Under the pieces are notes generated by a model. The model made no database searches. It saw only the letters and a program-made list of their open reading frames with translations, and had not been told where the DNA came from. A program made the translations under genes and the position numbers. DNA of 64,000 nt, taken from an uncultured Candidatus Actinomarinales bacterium (lineage in GTDB: Bacteria > Actinomycetota > Acidimicrobiia > Actinomarinales > Actinomarinaceae). Where the stretch lies: positions 434,001 to 498,000 of the forward strand of contig CALSUY010000001.1 of NCBI GenBank assembly GCA_943840565.1, read 5' to 3'. This document shows positions 1 to 8,585 of this stretch, one piece after another (within the stretch, counting starts at the first letter, position 1; the number at the start of each line of letters is the position of its first letter).

Positions 1-1159
1 TTACTGATCTTTCAATTATTTCTTGTCTGTTTCCATTAATTTTATGTTTAGTAGATACAGATTTTTCTTTATTTGAGATAGTGATAAAAATATCACCAAT
101 TCCATACTTACTTGATGTTATTGGACCTGCCTCACCTAATATGCTTAGATTAAGGTCTGTAGAATAATGATTTAACGCATTTTCAGACAAGACCTCAGTT
201 AATTCTGGCCAATTTTTATAATCGACTTCTTCGTCAATTAATAACTTCTTTGCATCATTTGTATAAGTGATAGAACTTCCCTTTAATATTTTGCTAGCAC
301 CTGGATTTTTTGTAAATCTAGAAGATAGCTCTCCACCAGTAACACTTTCAACAAAAGAGATTGTGAGTTCTTTTTCTATAAGTAAATCTAAAAGAATTTT
401 AGAAATATCTATATTTTCATAAGCAATGATATCGTCTGAAAACACATCTCTAAGTGTGTCTATAAACAATTGTTCATCATCATTTGAAATTGTATTTTTA
501 TCATAACGTAATTTGATTATTCCTTTACTTGCTAAATATGCGATGTCTATACCTTCAGGTTTAAATTTATTTATTGACTGAGCAAGTGAAGATTCTGCCT
601 GATTGTAAAACAATACAAACTGATAGTTTTTTGGTTTCTCATTTGATGTCTCTATTAATAGTGGGACTATCTCATCTTGAACCATTGGAATAAATTCCCT
701 TGGTGGCCCGGGTAGTATAAATATTTTTTTATTGTCGGACTCTATTAAAGTTCCGGGGGCTGTTCCCTGTGTGTTGTTTAGTTTTATGGAATTTTTAGGA
801 AGATAAGCTTGCTTCATATTGGTTTCTGGCATCATAAGCCCTCTAGCTTGCCATCTTTTTTTCATGAATTCTACATGAGATTCGTCCAGCTCTAATTCTA
901 TGTTTAGGTGTTTAGATATTACTTCTCGAGTAATATCATCTTCAGTTGGCCCCAATCCCCCACAAGTAATCACAACATCACAAGAAGTATATAAGAAATT
1001 AAATCCTGCTATTATTTCATCTTCAATATCAGAGACTGTTACTTCATGTGTGAGTGTATTTCCAGAATTATATAGTTCGCTCCCAAGTTTTGAGAGGTTT
1101 GTGTTTATGGTATCACCTAACAGAATTTCAGTGCCTACAGATAACAGTCCGATTTTCAT
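1..1159 (-). CDS. cinA: CinA-family competence/damage-inducible protein (nicotinamide-nucleotide amidohydrolase), 3' end cut by window
   Basis: Translated by hand from the ATG at 1157-1159 (minus strand) down to the window edge, giving about 386 residues with no stop. The N-terminal part is a MoaB/MogA-like molybdopterin-binding fold with SVGTEILLGD near the start and the family block GGLGPTEDD, followed by LPGPPRE. The C-terminal part matches the CinA amidase domain with SVTGGELSSRF and NPGAS. Family members are about 400-430 residues, so only a few C-terminal residues are missing. In this family the enzyme deamidates NMN to recycle pyridine nucleotides, and the N-terminal domain hydrolyses ADP-ribose in some members. 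The usual cysteine of the ESCTGG block is valine here, a tolerated position. It is divergent from the selenoprotein gene, with a 47-bp gap. Confidence 0.9.
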   Translation of the reverse strand, partial: MKIGLLSVGTEILLGDTINTNLSKLGSELYNSGNTLTHEVTVSDIEDEIIAGFNFLYTSCDVVITCGGLGPTEDDITREVISKHLNIELELDESHVEFMKKRWQARGLMMPETNMKQAYLPKNSIKLNNTQGTAPGTLIESDNKKIFILPGPPREFIPMVQDEIVPLLIETSNEKPKNYQFVLFYNQAESSLAQSINKFKPEGIDIAYLASKGIIKLRYDKNTISNDDEQLFIDTLRDVFSDDIIAYENIDISKILLDLLIEKELTISFVESVTGGELSSRFTKNPGASKILKGSSITYTNDAKKLLIDEEVDYKNWPELTEVLSENALNHYSTDLNLSILGEAGPITSSKYGIGDIFITISNKEKSVSTKHKINGNRQEIIERSV

Positions 1160-1206
1160 ATGGTTAGGATAACAATGTTTAATCCGTATATAAGTAAAAT
1201 AAACTT

Positions 1207-1668
1207 ATGAAAAAACTAATATTTATTCTGTTTTTTAGCTTTTGTAGCTCTTCAGTTTCTGTAGATAATTCTGCAGCAGATATACCTAATGATACAGTCA
1301 ATACCTCACCAACTACATTGACATACACTAACGAGTTAGGTGATTTTGTTATTGAAGATTTAACAAACAAGAAAACACTAATTGTTTTCTGGGCTGACTA
1401 CTGAGGTATCTGTCGAGAGGAGTTGCCTCTCTTAGAAAAGAATTTAGAAAAACTTTCAGAAACTTATGACATTATTGCGCTTGCACACAGTGAAGTTGAT
1501 CCGACTATGGAGTGGGTACAAAACAATTTAACAGGAAAATTAACAATTGGTTTTTCAACTAGTGAATTAAGAGATGAACTACAAGTAGTAGGTCAACCAA
1601 TATCAATTATTTTTGACACGAATGGAAATATTCTCAGTAGAGAATTTGGATACATACCTACGAATTAA
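1207..1668 (+). CDS. Thioredoxin/TlpA-like selenoprotein with in-frame UGA (UxxC redox motif)
   Basis: One reading frame runs from the ATG at 1207 to TAA at 1668 (153 sense codons) if the TGA at 1402-1404 is read through. Both halves lie in the same frame. The codons around it give IVFWADY-U-GICREELPLLEK, the TlpA/thioredoxin active-site region, with TGA exactly where the first, nucleophilic cysteine of CxxC belongs. Downstream the fold continues with a cis-Pro region (VVGQPISIIFD) and DTNGNI. The first 20 or so residues are hydrophobic with Cys13, so a signal peptide or lipoprotein is likely and the protein is probably extracytoplasmic. A 17-nt SECIS-like hairpin follows the TGA. Family knowledge: such proteins are membrane-anchored thiol reductases or peroxidase-like enzymes. 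The substrate is unknown. A gene finder would split this into two short ORFs. Confidence 0.82.
1415..1431 (+). promoter_or_regulatory. Candidate bacterial SECIS element
   Basis: Ten nucleotides after the UGA at 1402-1404 there is a perfect 6-bp stem, GAGAGG (1415-1420) with CCTCTC (1426-1431), closing the 5-nt loop AGTTG. Bacterial SECIS elements lie inside the coding region just 3' of the UGA. The minimal E. coli fdhF element is also a 17-nt hairpin about 11 nt downstream with a G-containing loop. Size, distance and a G/U-containing loop all fit. SelB binding is inferred, and no selA, selB, selC or selD gene lies in this window. Confidence 0.7.
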
Positions 1669-1736
1669 ATTTACCTTAATTTTAAATACTCTTCTATCAG
1701 ATTCGTTAGTATGAGAGTAAGTTAAGCGGAGGTAAT

Positions 1737-2855
1737 GTGAAAAAAACATTTCTTATTCTACTTTGTCTTTCTATGTTGTTAGTCGCATGTGGCGGCTCAG
1801 CAGAAGAGACAGTAGAAGAAACTGCATCTGTGGAAGAATCAGAATCACTTGAATCACCGGCAACAACCGTTGCTCCAGTTCTTGATAAGATAACATTCGG
1901 ATTTATTCCCAGTGCAGAACAAACAGATCTTCAAGACAATATAAAACCATTAATGAAAGTTCTATCTGATGGCTTAGGTATTGAAGTTGAAGGATTTGTA
2001 ACCAGTGATTTCTCTGGTTTATTAGTTGCAATGGGATCAGGTCAAGCTGATATCGGTGCCTTTAACACCTTAGGGTACGTTAACGCACTGAATGTATTTC
2101 CTACCAGAATTGAAGCGGTTGCTAAAGTTGTGCGTTATGGATCAGGATCTTATCATGGTACATTTTGGACAACTGACGTAAGTGTTTGTACTTCTCCACC
2201 AGTTATTGGAGCATTTGAAACTGTAAATGGTGTTCAAACGTTAATACCTGGTTCAGAAACTTCACCACCACCTGTAGCAGCGCTACAAGTTGGTTGGAGC
2301 TTTGGAGATAATGGTCTTGAACCAGAGGTACGAGATAATGGAACAGTTAGCCCTGGATATGCTTGTGAAGCAGATTTAAATTCAATGGTTGGTAACACAG
2401 TGGTCTTTGTCGAAGAAGGATCAACATCTGGTTACTTATACCCTTCACTGCAATTAAAGAACATGGGCATTGACTACACCAAGGACATTACACAAGTGTT
2501 TGCAGGTTCTCATGATGGAGTTATTACAGCTCTTTACAATGGCGACCACAAATTTGGTGTAGCTTACGATGATGCAAGAAGAACTCTAAGAAAAACTGCA
2601 TTAGACGTTGGTGAAAAGGTCATTGCAATTGGAATAACTGCAGAAATTCCTAATGACGTTGTCGCAGTAAGATCTGACTTACCTGAAGATATGAAAGCTA
2701 AAATATATACAATATTAAAAGACTACATATCAACAGATGAAGGATACGCGGTAATGGACGAGATTTACGGTTGGACAGATATTGTTCCAGCAGTGAACTC
2801 AGAGTTCGATGTTGTAAAACAAGCAGCGGACGAATTTGGTCTATACGATAATTAA
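1737..2855 (+). CDS. phnD: Phosphonate/phosphite-type ABC transporter substrate-binding lipoprotein
   Basis: A 372-residue periplasmic-binding protein of the PhnD/PtxB type. The start is GTG at 1737, supported by a strong Shine-Dalgarno (gcggagg) just upstream. An overlapping ATG at 1735 is followed at once by TGA. The signal peptide ends in the lipobox LVAC, so it is a lipoprotein, followed by an acidic Ser/Glu/Thr-rich linker. The mature domain carries ITFGFIPSAEQ, SDFSGLLVAMGSGQADIGAFN and FVEEGSTSGYLYPSLQL, typical of PhnD. It binds phosphonate, phosphite or in some actinobacteria phosphate. The sequence alone does not tell which. No C-P lyase or phosphite dehydrogenase gene is nearby. 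It is first in the phnD-phnC-phnE-phnE operon and separated from phnC by a hairpin. Confidence 0.9.
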   Translation: MKKTFLILLCLSMLLVACGGSAEETVEETASVEESESLESPATTVAPVLDKITFGFIPSAEQTDLQDNIKPLMKVLSDGLGIEVEGFVTSDFSGLLVAMGSGQADIGAFNTLGYVNALNVFPTRIEAVAKVVRYGSGSYHGTFWTTDVSVCTSPPVIGAFETVNGVQTLIPGSETSPPPVAALQVGWSFGDNGLEPEVRDNGTVSPGYACEADLNSMVGNTVVFVEEGSTSGYLYPSLQLKNMGIDYTKDITQVFAGSHDGVITALYNGDHKFGVAYDDARRTLRKTALDVGEKVIAIGITAEIPNDVVAVRSDLPEDMKAKIYTILKDYISTDEGYAVMDEIYGWTDIVPAVNSEFDVVKQAADEFGLYDN

Positions 2856-2864
2856 AATATAGAG

Positions 2865-2900
2865 ATAAGGGGTGGTTCGAAACTGCCCCTTATTTTTTTT
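2865..2900 (+). terminator. Intrinsic terminator/attenuator between phnD and phnC
   Basis: An 8-bp stem ATAAGGGG (2865-2872) and CCCCTTAT (2886-2893) with a 13-nt loop is followed by eight T residues (2893-2900). It sits in the 53-bp gap after phnD and before phnC. Partial termination here would let the binding protein be made in excess over the ATPase and permeases, a common arrangement in ABC operons. Confidence 0.8.
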
Positions 2901-2908
2901 GGGAAAAA

Positions 2909-3679
2909 ATGATAAAATTTGAAAATGTAGGTGTTGTCTACCCCGGCGGTGTAAAAGCACTAGAAAATATAAATTTAGAGATAAATGAAGGTGACTTTGT
3001 TATTATCGTTGGTTTATCAGGAGCAGGTAAATCAACATTACTTCGATCAATTAATAATCTTGTAAAACCAACTAGCGGGAATGTCGTTGTAGATGGAAAC
3101 CAAGTAACAAATGCTTCAAAAAAAGAATTGAAAAAAATACGTTCTGATATTGGTATGATTTTTCAAACATTCAATTTAGTAAATCGTTCCAGTGTTCTTA
3201 AAAATGTTCTTACAGGCAGATTAAGCCAGGTTTCAACAATACGATCTATCACTGGTCTCTGGCCAAAAGAAGACAAACAAATTGCTTTTGATGCTCTTGA
3301 AAGAGTTGAGATATTGGAGAAAGCATATGTACGCGGATCAAATCTCTCAGGTGGACAGCAGCAACGTGTTGGAATTGCTAGAGCACTTGCTCAAAAACCA
3401 AAAGTTATGCTTGCTGACGAACCTGTAGCATCTCTCGACCCAGTAACTTCAAGGGTTGTAATGAGCTACCTAAAAAAAATTAATCAGGATCTTGGTATAA
3501 CTACAATAGTAAACCTTCACTTTCTCGACCTCGCTAAAGAATTTGGCACAAGGTTGATTGGACTTAGGGAGGGAAATCTAGTTTATGACGGAAGTGTAGA
3601 TGACGTTTCCGATGCAGATTTTGAGAATATTTATGGTAGGTCTATAAAGTCATCAGATTTAATAGGAGAAGATGATTAA
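2909..3679 (+). CDS. phnC: Phosphonate/phosphite-type ABC transporter ATP-binding protein
   Basis: A 256-residue ABC ATPase. It has Walker A GLSGAGKST near residue 36, the Q-loop region IGMIFQTFNLV, signature LSGGQQQR, and Walker B VMLADEPVASLDP. The insertion around NVLTGRL, ending in SITGLWP, is characteristic of PhnC. It energises uptake through the two PhnE permeases encoded next. Its 3' end overlaps phnE1 by 8 bp, implying translational coupling. Assignment to PhnC rather than another importer rests on sequence and on the neighbouring phnD and phnE genes. Confidence 0.93.
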   Translation: MIKFENVGVVYPGGVKALENINLEINEGDFVIIVGLSGAGKSTLLRSINNLVKPTSGNVVVDGNQVTNASKKELKKIRSDIGMIFQTFNLVNRSSVLKNVLTGRLSQVSTIRSITGLWPKEDKQIAFDALERVEILEKAYVRGSNLSGGQQQRVGIARALAQKPKVMLADEPVASLDPVTSRVVMSYLKKINQDLGITTIVNLHFLDLAKEFGTRLIGLREGNLVYDGSVDDVSDADFENIYGRSIKSSDLIGEDD

Positions 3680-4454
3680 CCTACCTAAAAAACCACCACC
3701 ATCTTTAATGGTATTCTTAGGCATTCCAGCAGCATTTTTATTTTCTTACTATTGTTTTTCAAAAGTTGGATTTAACTTATCAGACTTTAGAGAAAATCTA
3801 CAAAATAGATACATAGTTACAGATCCCCTTTTTAATCCAAAATGGAGTTGGGCAATTGAAAATGCTTCTGAAGCAATAATTGAAACTATACAGATTGCTA
3901 TCCTTGCCAGTATTGTTGGCTGTTTTATTGCGCTCCCTCTATCTTTCTATGCTTCACAAACTACAAACCAAAACAAGATTTCATTTTTCTTGTACAAGTC
4001 TTTCCTGAACCTAGTACGAACAATTCCCGATTTGTTTTGGGCTATGATGTTTACTGTTGCTGTAGGCCTTGGCCCTTTTGCTGGAGTATTAGCACTGGTA
4101 ATGTTCTCATTAGCCATTATGGGTAAACTTCTTTCAGAGACAATTGACAGTATTGATCCGGGTCCATTAGAAGCTGCAAAATCTTCGGGTGCATCTCACA
4201 ATCAATCGGTGTTCACATCCGCACTACCTCAAGTCTTACCGAACTTTACAGCTTATTTTCTCTACATCTTTGAACTATGCATAAGAGCAAGTGTAATTCT
4301 AGGTCTTGTTGGTGCAGGTGGTGTTGGTAGGATAATTGAAACACAGAGAATATTTTTAAGATTTGATAGAATTTCACCAATTATTGTTTTGATACTAGTA
4401 GTAGTCATTTTGATAGAGCAATTTAGTGTCTGGTTGAGGAGGCGAATTCTATGA
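3672..4454 (+). CDS. phnE: Phosphonate/phosphite-type ABC transporter permease 1
   Basis: A 260-residue inner-membrane permease with several hydrophobic helices and the cytoplasmic coupling loop GPLEAAKSSGASHNQSVFTSALPQV, the EAA motif of PhnE. ASVILGLVGAGGVGR near the C-terminus is also typical. It overlaps phnC by 8 bp and phnE2 by 4 bp (ATGA-type). Two unequal PhnE subunits probably form a heterodimeric channel, as in the mycobacterial PhnDCE-type phosphate importer. Confidence 0.92.
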   Translation: MINLPKKPPPSLMVFLGIPAAFLFSYYCFSKVGFNLSDFRENLQNRYIVTDPLFNPKWSWAIENASEAIIETIQIAILASIVGCFIALPLSFYASQTTNQNKISFFLYKSFLNLVRTIPDLFWAMMFTVAVGLGPFAGVLALVMFSLAIMGKLLSETIDSIDPGPLEAAKSSGASHNQSVFTSALPQVLPNFTAYFLYIFELCIRASVILGLVGAGGVGRIIETQRIFLRFDRISPIIVLILVVVILIEQFSVWLRRRIL

Positions 4455-5260
4455 ATCTCCCTAAACAACCCGTACAACAAAAAGTTCTTAAATATGCCAT
4501 TACAAGTCTTATCGTTGCAGGTTCTATCTGGTCAGCTTCAGGTTTAGAGATAACTCTCGAGAAAATTCTTAAAGCACCTGAACAGATAGCAATATTAGTT
4601 GGTGCTATGTTTCCTTTAGACTTAAGCCAAGAAGCTATTGAAAGAATCCTACCAAAGGTTGCAGAGTCTCTCTTCATAGCTTGGGCAGGAACAGTTATAG
4701 GAGCAATTTTTAGTTTCCCGATAGCGTTCTTAGCAGCAAATAATGTTGCAGTTAACTATGTATCTGAAGCAACAAAACAAATACTAAATGGAATAAGAGC
4801 ATTTCCAGAACTTATCCTCGCATTCGTATTTCTTCCAATTACTGGTTTAGGTGCACTCACTGGAACGCTAGCAATAGGTATTCACTCAATCGGTACATTA
4901 GGTAAGCTATCTTCTGAAGTTATTGAAGGTATAGATGAAGGACCACTTGAGGCAATCAAATCATCTGGTGGATCAAAGATAAATGAACTTTTATTTGGAG
5001 TTGTTCCACAGGTTATGCCAACCATTACTTCTTACTGGCTATACAGATTTGAAATAAACTTACGTGCATCAGCTGTATTAGGCGTTGTTGGAGCAGGTGG
5101 CGTAGGTGCAGAACTTATAAATCAATTAAGATTTAGAGACTTTCCAAGAGCTGGCACCGTATTAGTTGCAACAGTAGTTTTAGTGTTAACTGTTGATACT
5201 ATTTCTGCTGCAATAAGAAGAAGAATTATTAAAGGAAGATCAATAAAAATAGATCAGTAG
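4451..5260 (+). CDS. phnE: Phosphonate/phosphite-type ABC transporter permease 2
   Basis: A 269-residue second PhnE. It shares the EAA loop (GPLEAIKSSGGSKINELLFGVVPQV) and ASAVLGVVGAGGVGAEL with permease 1, consistent with an old duplication. Its N-terminus has a longer first loop. It begins inside the last codons of permease 1 (4-bp overlap) and ends the operon. It converges with ftsK with only a 14-bp spacer, and no clear terminator is visible between them. Confidence 0.92.
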   Translation: MNLPKQPVQQKVLKYAITSLIVAGSIWSASGLEITLEKILKAPEQIAILVGAMFPLDLSQEAIERILPKVAESLFIAWAGTVIGAIFSFPIAFLAANNVAVNYVSEATKQILNGIRAFPELILAFVFLPITGLGALTGTLAIGIHSIGTLGKLSSEVIEGIDEGPLEAIKSSGGSKINELLFGVVPQVMPTITSYWLYRFEINLRASAVLGVVGAGGVGAELINQLRFRDFPRAGTVLVATVVLVLTVDTISAAIRRRIIKGRSIKIDQ

Positions 5261-5274
5261 AGATTTAGCTTTAG

Positions 5275-7668
5275 TTATTCGTACCAGCTATTGTCTTCTT
5301 CATCAGTTGTTGATTCTACAGAAACACTATCTTCAGTTTCAGCTACTGGTTCAAACTCTTCTTGTGGTGTGGCATCATTATCTTCTGCAATGGAAGGTAA
5401 ACTGGCACTCTCATACTCTTCGACCGTAATTAATACTGTTCGTGCTTTAGAACCTTCTGATGGACCAACGATTGCCTGTGATTCTAAAATATCCATTAAC
5501 CTACCAGCTCTAGCGAAACCAACTCGTAATTTTCGTTGAAGCATAGAAGTTGAACCCATTTGAGAGCGAATAACAAGATCTTTAGCTGCTTGAATAAGGT
5601 CTTCATCTTCACCGAAGTCATCGCCACCAATAGTGGTTGTAGTTTTATTCTCTTCAGTTACTGCTGGATCGTATTCAGCATCTTTTTGGTCTTTTGCCCA
5701 TGAAACAACATCTTGAATTTCTTTTTCGGTAACCCAAGCTCCTTGTATACGTTCAAGTCTGGGATTGGATGCTGTTACTACTAGCATGTCACCAAGACCA
5801 ATTAGTTTTTCAGCTCCAGATTGATCAAGTATTACTCGGGAATCAGTTGTAGATGCAACAGAAAATGCAAGTCGAGATGGTATGTTAGCTTTCATGACAC
5901 CTGTAATTACATCGACTGATGGTCTCTGAGTAGCAACAACAAGGTGGATTCCAATAGCTCTAGCCATTTGCGCTAATCTAACAATTGCTGATTCAACTTC
6001 ACGACCAGCTACCATCATCAAGTCATTTAACTCATCGATGAAAACAACAATATATGGGAATCGGTCAAATTTTTCTTCATCTAATAAACCTGCATCATAT
6101 TTTTCGTGATACCCATTAATATCTCTGACTGAGCTATCTGCTAGAAGGTCGTATCTTCTATCCATTTCTGAAACAGCCCAACTCAATGCATCAACTGCTT
6201 TTTTAGGATTCGTAATAACTTTCGTTAAAAGGTGCGGAACATTGTTGTACTGACCAAGTTCAACTCTTTTTGGATCAACCATGACCATCTTTACTTCATC
6301 AGGATTAGCTCTAACTAAAAGAGATGTAACGATTGAGTTAATACAAGAAGATTTACCTGCACCAGTTTGTCCAGCAATAAGAACATGTGGAAGTTCGGAT
6401 AAATTTATTAATCTAGCTTTACCTGAAATATCTAGTCCAAGACCGACTGATAATGGATGTGGATTGTTTTTTGCTTCTGTTGATTGTAAGACATCACCAA
6501 GTGAGACAAGTTTTCGTTGCCTGTTAGGAATCTCAATACCGATTGCACTTCTTCCAGGTATCGGGGCTAATAAACGTACATCTGGAGTAGCTAAAGCATA
6601 TGCAATGTCATGAGAAAGTGAAGTAACTTTAGAGACCTTAACGCCTGGAGCTAATTCAATTTCATATCGTGTAACAGTAGGGCCAGGAACAATGTTTGTT
6701 AACTCAGCCTCAACACCATGTTCTTTAAGTAAATTAGTTAAATCGGTAGCAGTTTGTTGTAAGAGTTTTTTAGATGCGGAGACAGAAGACCCTTTTTCAA
6801 GTAAAGAAACAGGTGGAAGCTTGTAAGCAGAATTTTTTCTTTTGACAGTATTTGCCTTAACGGGTTTGTCTTCTGCAACAATTTCAGGTTTTTTCTTGAT
6901 AGCTTTTTCTTTTTTCTTAGGTTTTAGTTTTAAAACATTATCTTTGATTGAAGCAGTTTCAGTATCTTCATCAGTAATAGCCAGCATCTGATCAAAGTTA
7001 ACTTTAGATGCTTCTCTACGTGCCTTGAAAAAAGCGACTATAAATTTGAAGATGTATGCGAAGATAGCTTGAACCCCACCAATTAAATCTTTTAATTCGA
7101 TATCAGTCATGTAGAGTACTGAAATAATAAGTCCAATTAAGAGAACAGCATGAGTCATTTCAACATCGATTAAATTATTTAGTGGAAATACAATAAATGC
7201 AGAAACAAACCCTCCTGCTCGTTGAAGGATATCTCCACCTACGCTAATTGGTAACGGTTGTGGATGTATGTAGAAGTGAAAAAGTGCTGATGAAAATATT
7301 TGTACCCAAAAAGTTCCAACTAAAACCTTTTGAGATTTAATTGTGTCCTTATCTCTGACAAGAATAGCCGCACCATAAAACATTAGGACTGGAAGAGCTA
7401 ATGCTCCATAACCGAAACACCATGTTAGAAGACCATAAAATAGTTCACCTATTGGGCCAGCTTTTTGAACACTTGATAATGCAGTAAATAGAGCAATTAT
7501 GAACATAAAGGCTGCAACAGATTGATAGGAATTAAAGAACTTTTTTAGAACACTAGAAAGAGAAGAGTTAAGTGTTTTAAAGCCCTTGTTAACTTTTATT
7601 AAATTGTTTTGTTTTGACACCCGCTTACGCCCATTTACCCTTTTGCGAGTGGATGTCTTCACAGCCAC
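5275..7668 (-). CDS. ftsK: DNA translocase FtsK/SpoIIIE
   Basis: A 797-residue septal DNA pump. The N-terminus is basic and followed by about four transmembrane helices (roughly residues 50-190). A short Lys/Glu/Pro-rich linker follows, much shorter than in E. coli FtsK. The motor begins near PGPTVTRYEIELAPGVKVSK, with Walker A AGQTGAGKSS, Walker B region FPYIVVFIDELNDLMM and the block ATQRPSVDVITG. The C-terminal gamma winged helix (QRKLRVGFARAGRLMD) reads KOPS-like polarity sequences. The start is GTG at 7668. It moves the chromosome terminus at division and activates Xer recombination; xerC lies at 43059. It sits next to dapA and dapB, as often in actinobacteria. Confidence 0.96.
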   Translation of the reverse strand: MAVKTSTRKRVNGRKRVSKQNNLIKVNKGFKTLNSSLSSVLKKFFNSYQSVAAFMFIIALFTALSSVQKAGPIGELFYGLLTWCFGYGALALPVLMFYGAAILVRDKDTIKSQKVLVGTFWVQIFSSALFHFYIHPQPLPISVGGDILQRAGGFVSAFIVFPLNNLIDVEMTHAVLLIGLIISVLYMTDIELKDLIGGVQAIFAYIFKFIVAFFKARREASKVNFDQMLAITDEDTETASIKDNVLKLKPKKKEKAIKKKPEIVAEDKPVKANTVKRKNSAYKLPPVSLLEKGSSVSASKKLLQQTATDLTNLLKEHGVEAELTNIVPGPTVTRYEIELAPGVKVSKVTSLSHDIAYALATPDVRLLAPIPGRSAIGIEIPNRQRKLVSLGDVLQSTEAKNNPHPLSVGLGLDISGKARLINLSELPHVLIAGQTGAGKSSCINSIVTSLLVRANPDEVKMVMVDPKRVELGQYNNVPHLLTKVITNPKKAVDALSWAVSEMDRRYDLLADSSVRDINGYHEKYDAGLLDEEKFDRFPYIVVFIDELNDLMMVAGREVESAIVRLAQMARAIGIHLVVATQRPSVDVITGVMKANIPSRLAFSVASTTDSRVILDQSGAEKLIGLGDMLVVTASNPRLERIQGAWVTEKEIQDVVSWAKDQKDAEYDPAVTEENKTTTTIGGDDFGEDEDLIQAAKDLVIRSQMGSTSMLQRKLRVGFARAGRLMDILESQAIVGPSEGSKARTVLITVEEYESASLPSIAEDNDATPQEEFEPVAETEDSVSVESTTDEEDNSWYE

Positions 7669-7704
7669 ATTACATTATACCATATTTTGTTAGCGGTAAA
7701 GGTT

Positions 7705-8583
7705 TTAGTTATTTAATTTGGCGTATATTTTATTGAGTTTTTCAGCTAATTCTTCTGATACCTCAGTCATAGGAAGCAGAGGTTTTCCTACGTTCTCCCA
7801 AGATTCTGAAAGGAGGTGCTTAATTGGTCCAGGACTAGGTTCTTCAAATATAGCTGAAATAAGTGGAAGTAACGACTCATGTAGAACATCTGCTTCTGTT
7901 GATTTATTTTCTCTTATCAGCTCTAACATGGACTTAATCTGACGACCAATTAAATGGGAGGCAACAGACACAACCCCAACTGCACCATGATTCATGAAAT
8001 CTTTTGTTAAGGCGTCATCACCAGAGTAGACATAGACTTCATCTTTGAATCTAGTTAACTCTTCTTTTGAAAATTCAAAATCTCCGACTGCATCTTTTAT
8101 TGAATGTATTCCAATATCAGTAATCAGTTTTTCAATTGTATCTAACTCAATAAGAGTTCCCGTTCTTCCGGGTATGTTGTATGCCATTATTGGTAATGAT
8201 GTATTGCTTTTAACAGCTTCAAAATGTTTTAAAATCCCTAGTTGAGATGGTTTGTTGTAGTAAGGAGTAACGATCATTATGCCGTCCATTCCTACTTCTT
8301 CAGCTAATTTTGTAAAATGAATTGTTTCTTTAGTGGAGTAAGTACCTGTACCAGCAATGAGATTGGCAACCTCGCCTACCGCATCTTTTGCAGTTGAGTA
8401 TATGTTAATTCGATCAGACTCTGATAAATTTGGCGATTCAGCAGTTGTGCCAGTTAGGACTATTCCATCTGATCCATCTGCAACAAGTTTTTTACAAAGT
8501 CTCCAGAAGGTATCTGTTTCCATAACACCATTGTCATCAAAAGGTGTGATTGCAGCTGTAAGTAGCTGTCCAAAGTGATCCAT
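7705..8583 (-). CDS. dapA: 4-hydroxy-tetrahydrodipicolinate synthase
   Basis: A 292-residue TIM-barrel aldolase that condenses pyruvate with aspartate semialdehyde, the first committed step of lysine and diaminopimelate synthesis. Visible active-site features are the GTTAE segment (Thr46-Thr47), YYNKPSQ, Tyr135 in YNIPGRTG and the Schiff-base Lys163 in SIKDAVGD. The length is standard. Its ATG is 2 bp after the dapB stop, so the two lysine genes are co-transcribed and probably translationally coupled. Confidence 0.96.
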   Translation of the reverse strand: MDHFGQLLTAAITPFDDNGVMETDTFWRLCKKLVADGSDGIVLTGTTAESPNLSESDRINIYSTAKDAVGEVANLIAGTGTYSTKETIHFTKLAEEVGMDGIMIVTPYYNKPSQLGILKHFEAVKSNTSLPIMAYNIPGRTGTLIELDTIEKLITDIGIHSIKDAVGDFEFSKEELTRFKDEVYVYSGDDALTKDFMNHGAVGVVSVASHLIGRQIKSMLELIRENKSTEADVLHESLLPLISAIFEEPSPGPIKHLLSESWENVGKPLLPMTEVSEELAEKLNKIYAKLNN

Positions 8584-8585
8584 AA

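Noticed and set aside
1402-1404. TGA as a plain stop making two separate small genes
   Set aside because: Both parts are in the same frame and together make one thioredoxin fold; the second part begins inside the fold and lacks its own start signal; the TGA replaces the catalytic Cys and a hairpin follows.
1737-5260. Phosphonate catabolism operon
   Set aside because: Only transport genes are present; no C-P lyase, phosphonatase or phosphite dehydrogenase. Substrate left open.
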